From: Variovorax sp. 770b2
Lineage (GTDB): Bacteria > Pseudomonadota > Gammaproteobacteria > Burkholderiales > Burkholderiaceae_C
Length of the DNA: 64,000 bases
Assembly (NCBI RefSeq): GCF_900115685.1
Contig: NZ_FOXJ01000001.1
Coordinates: 591,796-655,795 of the forward strand
Reading direction: 5' to 3'
The notes under the pieces are model-generated. The model did no database searches. It was not told the DNA's origin and worked only from the letters and a program-made list of their open reading frames with translations. The position numbers and the translations under genes were made by a program. Position 1 is the first letter of the stretch. The number at the start of each line of letters is the position of its first letter. Shown piece by piece: positions 35,170 to 42,864 of this stretch.

Positions 35170-36434
35170 GGCTTGCCGAAGAAGGCGAGGGCGCGCGCCA
35201 GTTCGGGTGCGTGTGTCGCGGCGTCTTGCAACGTCGTGCCAGCGCGCGCCGCAGACCAGGCCTGGCGGATGCTGGTCACACCCGCTTCCGCGCCGTCCGG
35301 GTGCGCGAGGATGCCGCCGCCGGCCATGAAGAGCAGGTCGTCGCTGCCGACGGCCGCCCAGGTGGCGGGCACCGTGCCAGCCCACTGGCCGGACGAGAAG
35401 GCGGGCATCACGCGGTCGTCTGCCGAGTCGGTCAGCGGTGTGAAGCAATCCTGAGCCGATTCGATGACTTCGCTGTCGGGCTGCGAGAACTTGCCCTGCA
35501 GGCCGTGCACGTGCATGTGGTCCACGCCCGCGAGCCGCCACATCGTCTGGTAGGCCTGGAACGAGATGCCCAGCAGCGGATGCCGCGACAGCGCGCCGTA
35601 CCCATTGCGGTGGCCGTGCAGCGCAAGGCCCGTGTGGCGGCGCAGCGTCTGGATGCCCGAGTGGCCGCACCAGTTGAGGCTGGCCATCACGCAGGAGCCG
35701 CCTTCGCGCGCGACGAGGTCGGCATGGCGCTTCATCGCATCGGTTTCGTCGGTGATGTTGAAGGCCACCATCACGTGCTTGCCGGTGCGCTCCTGGTGCG
35801 CACGCACGACCGCCATCACGGCGGGCACACGTTCTGCGAGCGGGGCATGCGCGGGGGCGGCGCAGACCTCGTCGTCCTTGATGAAATCCACGCCCGCGGC
35901 GCAGAGCCTGGCGACCAGCGCGGCGGTCTCGGCGGCGGAGAGCCCCACGTTGGGCTTGATGATCGTGCCGACCAGCGCACCGCTCGCCACGCCAGTGGCG
36001 CGCCGCGTGCCTGCGATGCCGACGCGCGGCATCTCGAACTGCGCACGGTACGCGGCCGGCACCTGCAGCGATTCGAGCCGCAGGCCCGTCACTTCGCCCA
36101 GGTCATACAGGTTGCCCGAGACGGTGGCCGCAAGCGTCGGCAGGTTGGCGCCGATGTTCGCCACGGGGAATGAAATATCGACATGCGCGCGCCGCCACGG
36201 GCCGCGCGTGTCCTTGCGTTCTAGCAGTGCGTTCGGCAGGCTCGGCGATGGGGCCGGTTCCAGTTCGGTGATCGCCTCGACCGTCGCACGCGCACGTTCG
36301 CGCAGCGCATCGGTCTCACCCTCGACCCGCGTGAAAGTGCCGCACGATTGCTCGCCGGCCATCACCTCGGCGACGGCGGCCGGGTCCGCCGGTGTCTCGA
36401 TGAGGTAGCGCGCGCGGATGCGTTCAGTCGCCAT
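35166..36434 (-). CDS. RuBisCO-like protein (form IV type)
   Basis: A 422-residue large-subunit homologue. Retained: Lys160 (GTIIKPNVGL), the metal/carbamate motif KDDE at 186-189, His275-Arg276 (HGHRNGYGAL), loop-6-like Lys315 (GLQGKFSQ), the phosphate-binding SSG (347-349) and GGG (372-374). The second Lys of KPK is Asn162 and the HxxxH second His is Tyr279. So the carbamylated lysine and metal site are kept, but CO2 fixation is unlikely. Known relatives act as decarboxylases or transcarboxylases on branched 3-oxo-acid phosphates, or as enolases/isomerases. The neighbouring DUF1537 kinase supports a sugar-acid phosphate substrate. Confidence 0.92.
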   Translation of the reverse strand: MATERIRARYLIETPADPAAVAEVMAGEQSCGTFTRVEGETDALRERARATVEAITELEPAPSPSLPNALLERKDTRGPWRRAHVDISFPVANIGANLPTLAATVSGNLYDLGEVTGLRLESLQVPAAYRAQFEMPRVGIAGTRRATGVASGALVGTIIKPNVGLSAAETAALVARLCAAGVDFIKDDEVCAAPAHAPLAERVPAVMAVVRAHQERTGKHVMVAFNITDETDAMKRHADLVAREGGSCVMASLNWCGHSGIQTLRRHTGLALHGHRNGYGALSRHPLLGISFQAYQTMWRLAGVDHMHVHGLQGKFSQPDSEVIESAQDCFTPLTDSADDRVMPAFSSGQWAGTVPATWAAVGSDDLLFMAGGGILAHPDGAEAGVTSIRQAWSAARAGTTLQDAATHAPELARALAFFGKP

Positions 36435-36436
36435 CG

Positions 36437-36976
36437 TCACAGCTTGCTCAGGTCGGGGAAGGGCCGCACGGGCTCGCTGCCGTCCCAGCCTTCGGAAGCG
36501 CTGCGGATCAGGTCGAACATCTTGCCCTTCGGCCCCGCCACTTCGGACAACTCGATGACGGTGCCCGGGTGGTACTCGGTGTCGAAGTAGATGAAGCGGC
36601 CGCGCTCGCCCACTTCGCCGCTCATCACGGGCTTGAAGCCCTGCGCGGTGAGGCGCGCGAGGTCGGCGTCGTAGTCGGCCGTCCAGTAGGCGACGTGCTG
36701 GAGACCTGTGCGGCCGGCCTGCAGGAAGTCGCGGTACATCGAAGGCACGTCGTTGCGCGTCTGGATCAACTCGACCTGCACATAGCCCGAGTTGGCCAGC
36801 GCCACCGAGTTGTGCGGCTCGTGCGCTTCGCCGTTGTAGCGGTAGTTCTTGATGGGCACCTTGGGGTTGTAGAACCACGGGCCCACGCCCAGCCTGGTGC
36901 TCCAGTAGTCCATGGCGGCTTCGATGTCGTGCACGACATAGCCCAGCTGGCGGATCTCGCCGAGGAATCGACTCAT
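36437..36976 (-). CDS. VOC (glyoxalase/epimerase) superfamily protein
   Basis: A 179-residue protein with two beta-alpha-beta-beta-beta modules. Putative metal ligands are in QLGYVVHD (start), LQHVAYWT (second module) and VIELSEV (end), resembling methylmalonyl-CoA epimerase-like members. It ends two bases before the RuBisCO-like start and follows the TRAP permease, so it belongs to the same operon. VOC enzymes do epimerisation, isomerisation or dioxygenation; an isomerase step on the sugar acid is the simplest guess. Confidence 0.85.
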   Translation of the reverse strand: MSRFLGEIRQLGYVVHDIEAAMDYWSTRLGVGPWFYNPKVPIKNYRYNGEAHEPHNSVALANSGYVQVELIQTRNDVPSMYRDFLQAGRTGLQHVAYWTADYDADLARLTAQGFKPVMSGEVGERGRFIYFDTEYHPGTVIELSEVAGPKGKMFDLIRSASEGWDGSEPVRPFPDLSKL

Positions 36977-37013
36977 TGCGGTTGGCTCCGTTGATGTGAG
37001 TGTGTTGTTGTGA

Positions 37014-38909
37014 TCAGAATTTCAGGAAGCCGGTCGAGAACCACGGGAAGGCGGCCACGATGACCAGGCCCACCAGCATCGCGGCGATGTATCCCCAGAT
37101 GTGCTTGATGCCTTCGTCGGGGTTGACCTTGCTCACGGCGCAGGCGCCGTAGTAGCCGACGCCGAAGGGCGGTGCGAAGAGGCCGATGCCCATCGAGAAG
37201 ATCACGACCATCGCGTAGTGCACCTCGTGCACGCCCGCCGCCTTGGCGATGGGGAAGAGGAGCGGGCCGAACAGCACGATGGCCGGAATGCCTTCGAGCA
37301 CGCTGCCCAGCACGATGAAGGCAACGATCGATACGGCCAGGAAACCGTAGGCACCGCCCGGCAGCGTGCCCATGACGCGCGCCAGGTCCTGCGAGAAGCC
37401 CGACTGCGTGAGGCCCCAGGCCATGGCCGTGGCGCAGCCGACGATGAAGATGATCGCGCCCGAGAGCGAGGCCGTGTCGATGAGCATCGGCTTCAGGCGC
37501 TTCCAGTCGAACTGCCGGTACACGAAGAGCCCGACCAGCGCCGAATACACGATGCCGATGGTCGAGACCTCGGTGGCCGTCGCCACGCCCTCGACCACGG
37601 CCGCGCGGATCACGAAAGGCAGCAGCACCGCGGGCAGCGCGACCATCAGCAGCTTGCCGATCTCGCGCTTGCTGTAGCGCTGCACGCCGCTCAGGTCTTC
37701 GCGGCGGTAGCGCCACCACACCACCGCGCACAGCGCCGCGCCCAGCACCACGGCCGGCAGCAGCCCGCCCGTGAACAGCGCGGCGATCGAGATGCCCGTG
37801 ACCGAGCCGATGGTGATGAGCACGATCGAGGGCGGAATCGTCTCGGTCTGCGCGCCCGTGGCCGAGAGCAGCGCCACCAGGTCGCCGGGCTTGGCGCCGC
37901 GCTTGACCATCTCGGGGAACAGCACCGGCGCGATGGCCGCCATGTCGGCGATCTTGGAGCCCGAGATGCCCGACACCAGGTACATCGCGCCGATCAGCAC
38001 ATACGAGAGGCCGCCGCGCACGTGGCCCAGCAGGCTTGCGAGGAACTGGATCATGGCGCGCGCCATGCCCGTCATCTCGATCAGCGCGCCCAGGAAGATG
38101 AAGAGCGGCACCGCGAGCAGGATGAGGTGCGACATGCCTTCGTCCAGCCGCCCCACCATGACCAGGAGCGGCGTGCGGGTGGTGAGTGCGAGGTAGCCGA
38201 AAGTGGCCAGCGCGAACGAGAACGCGATGGGCACGCCCGAGAGCACGGTGGCCGCAATCACCAGCACGAAGAAGATCACCAGGTTGAACTTGCCGAGCGT
38301 CGCGAACAGCGGCGCGGCCAGCCAGAAGGCGGCTACCAGCGCGGCCATGCCGAGCACGGCGACGGCGATCTGCCGGCCGGTGCACACGCGCAACAGGCGC
38401 AGCAGCGCCATCGCCAGCATGATCCCGATGCCGGCCGGAATGGCCGCGGCGCGCCAGGCATTGCTGATCTCCAGCGCAGGCGTGACGATGAACGACTCTT
38501 CGTGCGCATAGTCGATCGAGGGCCAGACGATGAGCACCAGGAACGCGATGGACGCGGCGATGGCGAAGGCATCGAGCATGGCGCGCGTGGAGGGCGTGAC
38601 CTTCTGCAGCAGCGCGGTCATGCGCATGTGCTCGCCGCGCCGCAGCGCCACGACCGCACCGAGCATCGAGAGCCAGAGGAAGAGGATGGAGGCGAGCTCG
38701 TCCGACCACACCAGCGGCGCATGGAACACATAGCGCGACACCACGCCTGCGAACAGCACGCAGATCTCGGCCAGCACCAGCAGCGCGGCCACGGCTTCGA
38801 CGGCGCCGCCGATCACGCGGTCGGCGCGCGCGGCGATGCCGCTCAGCGCGTTGGCCGACGGCCCGGCGCCCACGAACGGCGCCGCCTCGAAAGTGGATTC
38901 ATGCACCAT
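37014..38909 (-). CDS. TRAP transporter permease, fused DctQ-DctM
   Basis: A 631-residue inner-membrane protein. Residues ~25-170 are the small DctQ subunit (four helices, with RYVFHAPLVWSDELA), and ~190-631 are the large DctM subunit (GVPIAFSFALATFGY, VPLFIFLGALIEMTG, SGISGSKIADMAAIAP). TRAP systems use a sodium gradient to import carboxylates. Fusion of the two subunits is known but less common. It follows the receptor gene by six bases and leads into the VOC and RuBisCO-like genes. Confidence 0.92.
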   Translation of the reverse strand: MVHESTFEAAPFVGAGPSANALSGIAARADRVIGGAVEAVAALLVLAEICVLFAGVVSRYVFHAPLVWSDELASILFLWLSMLGAVVALRRGEHMRMTALLQKVTPSTRAMLDAFAIAASIAFLVLIVWPSIDYAHEESFIVTPALEISNAWRAAAIPAGIGIMLAMALLRLLRVCTGRQIAVAVLGMAALVAAFWLAAPLFATLGKFNLVIFFVLVIAATVLSGVPIAFSFALATFGYLALTTRTPLLVMVGRLDEGMSHLILLAVPLFIFLGALIEMTGMARAMIQFLASLLGHVRGGLSYVLIGAMYLVSGISGSKIADMAAIAPVLFPEMVKRGAKPGDLVALLSATGAQTETIPPSIVLITIGSVTGISIAALFTGGLLPAVVLGAALCAVVWWRYRREDLSGVQRYSKREIGKLLMVALPAVLLPFVIRAAVVEGVATATEVSTIGIVYSALVGLFVYRQFDWKRLKPMLIDTASLSGAIIFIVGCATAMAWGLTQSGFSQDLARVMGTLPGGAYGFLAVSIVAFIVLGSVLEGIPAIVLFGPLLFPIAKAAGVHEVHYAMVVIFSMGIGLFAPPFGVGYYGACAVSKVNPDEGIKHIWGYIAAMLVGLVIVAAFPWFSTGFLKF

Positions 38910-38915
38910 GGCCGC

Positions 38916-39935
38916 TCAGGCCAGCTTGCCGACGGTGCCTTCGAGCAGCGCCCACGCCTCGGGGCCGAAGCGGCCCTTCCATTCGCCGTAGAAGCCCGAT
39001 TCGCGCAGCTTCGCGCGAAAGGTGTCGGCGGTCGGGCGGTTGATGGCAAGGCCCTTGGCCTGCAGGTCGCCGACCACCGATTCGTTGAGCTTCCTGATGT
39101 CTTCGCGCTGCTGCATGCCGGCGTCGTTGATGGCGCGGGCTACGATGGTCTTCAGGTCGTCGGGCAATGCATCCCAGGCGCGGCCGTTGGCAATGAACCA
39201 GTAGCCGTCCCAGATGTGGTTGGTGAGCGAGCAGAACTTCTGCACCTCGAAGAGCTTGGCCACCTGGATGATGGGCAGCGGGTTCTCCTGCGCATCGACG
39301 ATCTTCGTCTGCAGCGCGGAGTACACCTCGCTGAACTGCAGGCTCGCGGGCGCGGCGCCCAGGCCCTTGAACATCGAGATCGACAGCGGGCTCACCGGCA
39401 CGCGGATCTTCAGGCCGTCCATGTCCTTCGCATTCGCGACGGCCGCCTTGCTGCTGGTGGTCTGGCGAAAGCCGTTATCCCACATCTTCTCGAAGGCGTA
39501 GAGGCGCGACTTGGCGATGGCGCCGCGCACGTGCGCGCCCAGCTTGCCGTCCATGGCGGCCCACACCTGGTTGTAGTCGCTGAAGGCGAAGCCCACCGCG
39601 TTGATGGCCGCCACCGGCACCAGCGTGGCGATGACGAGCGCCGAAGGCGTGAAGAACTCGATGCCGCCCGAGCGCACTTGCGCGAGCATGTCGGTGTCGC
39701 CGCCCAGTTGGTTGTTGGGAAAGATCTTGATCTCGACCCGGCCCTTGGTTTCCTTGGCGATGCGGTCCGCGGCTTCCTGCGCGCGGACGTTCAGCGGATG
39801 GCTCAGCGGCAGGTTGTTGCCGTACTTGTACGAGAACTCCGCGGCGCGCGCGATGCGCGGCACGGCCGACACGATGCCGGCGGCAGGGAGGGCGGAAAGC
39901 GTGCGCAAGGCACTGCGGCGGGTCAGCGATGTCAT
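38916..39935 (-). CDS. TRAP transporter solute receptor (DctP family)
   Basis: A 339-residue periplasmic receptor with a twin-arginine-like leader (TRRSALRTLSALPAAG). Family residues include the carboxylate-binding arginine in GLKIRVPVSP and the DAQENPLPII segment. It is the first gene of the operon; the LacI-type regulator is divergent with 125 bases between starts. Ligands of the family are mostly sugar acids and dicarboxylates, which fits the kinase and RuBisCO-like enzymes downstream. Confidence 0.92.
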   Translation of the reverse strand: MTSLTRRSALRTLSALPAAGIVSAVPRIARAAEFSYKYGNNLPLSHPLNVRAQEAADRIAKETKGRVEIKIFPNNQLGGDTDMLAQVRSGGIEFFTPSALVIATLVPVAAINAVGFAFSDYNQVWAAMDGKLGAHVRGAIAKSRLYAFEKMWDNGFRQTTSSKAAVANAKDMDGLKIRVPVSPLSISMFKGLGAAPASLQFSEVYSALQTKIVDAQENPLPIIQVAKLFEVQKFCSLTNHIWDGYWFIANGRAWDALPDDLKTIVARAINDAGMQQREDIRKLNESVVGDLQAKGLAINRPTADTFRAKLRESGFYGEWKGRFGPEAWALLEGTVGKLA

Positions 39936-39967
39936 GTCTTTTGTCTCCAGGATCTTCGGAATGCGGT

Positions 39968-40028
39968 TGATGCAATCTGATGCACCATTGGATTCGGGCC
40001 ACAGCGAAGATAAAAGGATGCATCATCC
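39968..40028. promoter_or_regulatory. candidate LacI-family operators between dctP-like and lacI-like genes
   Basis: Two direct copies of TGATGCA (39968-39974 and 39978-39984) start ten bases apart, one helical turn. An inverted repeat GGATG-CAT-CATCC occupies 40016-40028. TGATGTATG abuts the regulator's ATG. Together these make an operator cluster in the divergent promoter region likely. Confidence 0.45.
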
Positions 40029-40060
40029 GGGTCAAACTCGGACCTGATGGTTTTTGATGT

Positions 40061-41149
40061 ATGCGGGATAACCCTTCGCCTCTTTCGCCCCCGGCGTCCC
40101 CGGCGTCTCCCGTGCCCGCCGATGCACGGCGCGCGCGCGTGGTGGACATCGCCCGCGCGGCGCAGGTGTCCACCGCCACCGTCGACCGCGTGCTCAACCG
40201 GCGCCCCGGCGTGCGCGACGCCACGGTGCAGCGCGTGCTCAAGGCCGCGGGCGAGCTCGACTACCTGCCGGGGCCCGAGCTCTACGCGGCGCTGACGCCG
40301 CCGCCGCTCAGGCTGGTGTTCCTGCTGCCCGCGGGCACCAACCGCTTCATCCGCATGCTGGGCGACATGGTGGGTTACGCGCAGGAGCACTGGGCGCCGT
40401 TCAACGTGCAGTGCCGCACGGTGTTCATCGAGAGTTTCAATCCGCACGAACTGGCCAACGCGCTGCGCAAGCACGGCCAGCGCTGCGACGGCATCGCGAT
40501 GATGGCGCTGGAGCATCCCGCGGTGCGCGAGGCGGTGGCCGCGCTCGCGGCGCGCGGGCTGCCGGTGGTCACGCTGATCTCTGACCTGTCGAACTCCGAG
40601 CGCGCAGCGTTTGTGGGCCTGGACAACCGCGCGGCCGGGCGCACGGCGGGCTACCTCATCGGCCGCTTCATCGGCGCGCGCACGGCGAAGGTCGCGCTCA
40701 TCGCGGGCAGCTTGAGCTACAAGGCGCACGAGGAGCGCGAGGCGGGCTTCCTGCACGTCATCGACGAGATGTTCCCGCGGCTGGAGGTTGTGGGCCTGCG
40801 CGAAGGCCAGGACGACGCGGGCAAGAACTACCGCCAGACGCGCGCGCTCCTGGAGCAGTACCCCGACATGGGCGGCATCTACAACATCGGCGGCGCATCG
40901 GACGGCGTGGCGCGTGCCTTGAAGGAAGCGGGGCGCGAGCAGAAGGTGGTGTTCATCGGCCACGGCCTCACGCCCGACACGCGCGCGCTTCTCATCGACG
41001 GCAGCATGGACGCGGTGATCACGCAGAGCCCGCACACCACGCTCATGAGCTGCGTGCGCATCTTCACCAACCTGCGCGACAAGCGCGAGGCGCTGAGCGG
41101 CGTGGAGACCACGCGCAGCCAGGTGATCTTTCGCGAGAACCTGCCTTAG
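40061..41149 (+). CDS. LacI-family transcriptional regulator
   Basis: A 362-residue regulator. The DNA-binding head is VVDIARAAQVSTATVDRVLN, preceded by a proline-rich leader of about 20 residues; the rest is a periplasmic-binding-protein-like sugar-sensing domain (GLDNRAAGRTAGYLIG, GIYNIGGASDGVARAL). It lacks a clear ribosome binding site. Divergent from the TRAP/RuBisCO-like operon, which it probably represses until the imported compound or its phosphate binds. Confidence 0.92.
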   Translation: MRDNPSPLSPPASPASPVPADARRARVVDIARAAQVSTATVDRVLNRRPGVRDATVQRVLKAAGELDYLPGPELYAALTPPPLRLVFLLPAGTNRFIRMLGDMVGYAQEHWAPFNVQCRTVFIESFNPHELANALRKHGQRCDGIAMMALEHPAVREAVAALAARGLPVVTLISDLSNSERAAFVGLDNRAAGRTAGYLIGRFIGARTAKVALIAGSLSYKAHEEREAGFLHVIDEMFPRLEVVGLREGQDDAGKNYRQTRALLEQYPDMGGIYNIGGASDGVARALKEAGREQKVVFIGHGLTPDTRALLIDGSMDAVITQSPHTTLMSCVRIFTNLRDKREALSGVETTRSQVIFRENLP

Positions 41150-41378
41150 GGCGGATCTTCGAAGGGGCGCTGGATTGGGGGGAGCCTGGTGGAAGCGTCG
41201 CGGGCCGCGAGGGCCGTATCCGTCTCCTGGCACTTCCAGAATATAACTCACGAGGGGCCTTGCAGAAGCCCCGGGGGTGTACTTCAAAATCGCCGGCCCT
41301 TGCCGGAGTCGGCGGAATTTGGAGTCACGAAATGCATTTGTTTTTGCCTGTGGGATCGTTGCGGATCGGAGCGCGGCG

Positions 41379-42848
41379 ATGAGCGCGCACGCGGTGGTGA
41401 TTGCCGGCGGCGGCCCGACCGGGCTCATGCTGGCGGGTGAACTGGCGTTGGCGGGCGTCGACGTGGCCATCGTCGAACGGCGCGTCAATCAGGAGGTCGA
41501 CGGCTCGCGCGCGGGCGGCCTGCATGCGCGCACGCTGGAGGTGCTCGACCAGCGCGGCATCGTCGAGCGCTTTCTTGCGTTGGGGCAGGTGCACCGGGCC
41601 GTGCATTTCCGCAAGGCGATGGACATCGGCGACTTTCCTTCGCGCCACAACTGCAGCCTCGCGCTCTGGCAGCGCCACACCGAACGCCTGCTGGCCGAAT
41701 GGGTCGGCGAGCTGGGCGTTGCGGTCCACCGTGGCTGCGAAGTGACGGGGTTCGCGCAGGACGACACAGGCGTCGACGTCGCGCTCTCCGACGGCCGTTC
41801 GCTGCGGGCCGCCTACCTCGTCGGATGCGACGGCGGCCGCAGCCTGATTCGCAAGTCGGCCGGCATCGGCTTTCCCGGGTGGGAGCCGACCACGAGCTGG
41901 CTGATGGCGGAGGTGGCGATGACCGAGGCGCCGAAGTGGGGCTTTCACGAGAACGCGTTCGGCATCCATGCGATCGGCAAGGCCGAGAACACCGGGAAGG
42001 CCCTGGCGCGCGTCGTGCTGACCGACCGGCAATTGCAGCGCGACGCCAACCCCACGCTGTACGACGTGCGCGAGGCGCTGGTCGCCGTCTACGGCACCGA
42101 CTTCGGCGCGCACGCTCCCACCTGGATCTCGCGCTTCACCGACATGACGCGCCAGGCGGATGCTTATCGAGACCGGCGCGTCCTGCTGGCCGGCGACGCG
42201 GCGCACGTGCATCCGCCGATCGGCGGGCAGGGCCTGAACCTTGGCGTGCAGGATGCGGTGAACCTGGGGTGGAAGCTGGCCCAGGTGGTCCGACGCACCT
42301 CGCCCGAAAGCCTGCTCGATACGTACCACGCCGAGCGCCACCCGGTGGCGGCGCGCGTGCTGCGCCACACGATGGCGCATGTCGCGCTTCGCCGCACCGA
42401 CGACCGCACCAAGGCGCTGGACGAAACCCTCTCCGAACTGCTCGCGATGGACGAACCGCGCAAGCGGCTGGTCGCGGACATCTCGGGCCTGGGCGTTCAC
42501 TACGATCTGGGCGAGGGGCACCCGCTGCTCGGGCGGCGCATGCCCGATCTCGAACTCGTCACCGCCGAGGGACCGCTGCGGGTCTTCGCGTTGCTGCACG
42601 CGGCACGGCCGGTGCTGCTCAATCTCGGCGAGCCTGGCGGCTTCGACATCGCGCCGTGGGCGGAACGGGTCCGGCAGGTCGATGCAAGGGTCGAGGGCGT
42701 GTGGGAGCTTCCGGCCATCGGCGCGGTCGCGGCACCCGCTGCCGTGTTGATCCGGCCCGACGGCCATGTGGCGTGGGTGGGCGGCTCGACGCCGCAGGGG
42801 TTGGCCGAGGCCCTGGCCGCCTGGTTCGGACCGCCCGCCGCGGTGTAG
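41379..42848 (+). CDS. FAD-dependent aromatic hydroxylase-type monooxygenase
   Basis: A 489-residue class A flavoprotein monooxygenase (PheA/TfdB/MhpA-like). The FAD motif is VIAGGGPTGLMLAGELALAG at the N-terminus, the DG motif is GCDGGRSLIRKSAG, and the GD motif is GDAAHVHPPIGGQGLN. A C-terminal thioredoxin-like tail follows (RPVLLNLGEPGG). GGAG eight bases before the ATG supports the start. No aromatic ring-cleavage gene is adjacent, so the substrate remains open. Confidence 0.87.
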   Translation: MSAHAVVIAGGGPTGLMLAGELALAGVDVAIVERRVNQEVDGSRAGGLHARTLEVLDQRGIVERFLALGQVHRAVHFRKAMDIGDFPSRHNCSLALWQRHTERLLAEWVGELGVAVHRGCEVTGFAQDDTGVDVALSDGRSLRAAYLVGCDGGRSLIRKSAGIGFPGWEPTTSWLMAEVAMTEAPKWGFHENAFGIHAIGKAENTGKALARVVLTDRQLQRDANPTLYDVREALVAVYGTDFGAHAPTWISRFTDMTRQADAYRDRRVLLAGDAAHVHPPIGGQGLNLGVQDAVNLGWKLAQVVRRTSPESLLDTYHAERHPVAARVLRHTMAHVALRRTDDRTKALDETLSELLAMDEPRKRLVADISGLGVHYDLGEGHPLLGRRMPDLELVTAEGPLRVFALLHAARPVLLNLGEPGGFDIAPWAERVRQVDARVEGVWELPAIGAVAAPAAVLIRPDGHVAWVGGSTPQGLAEALAAWFGPPAAV

Positions 42849-42864
42849 CCCCGAGGGGTCTCTG

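Noticed and set aside
35166..36434. Genuine CO2-fixing RuBisCO
   Set aside because: Second Lys of KPK and a conserved His are replaced, no small subunit or phosphoribulokinase nearby; context is acid-sugar catabolism.
37101..39980. 959-codon plus-strand frame opposite the TRAP genes
   Set aside because: His/Arg/Gln-rich shadow; the TRAP proteins are unmistakable.
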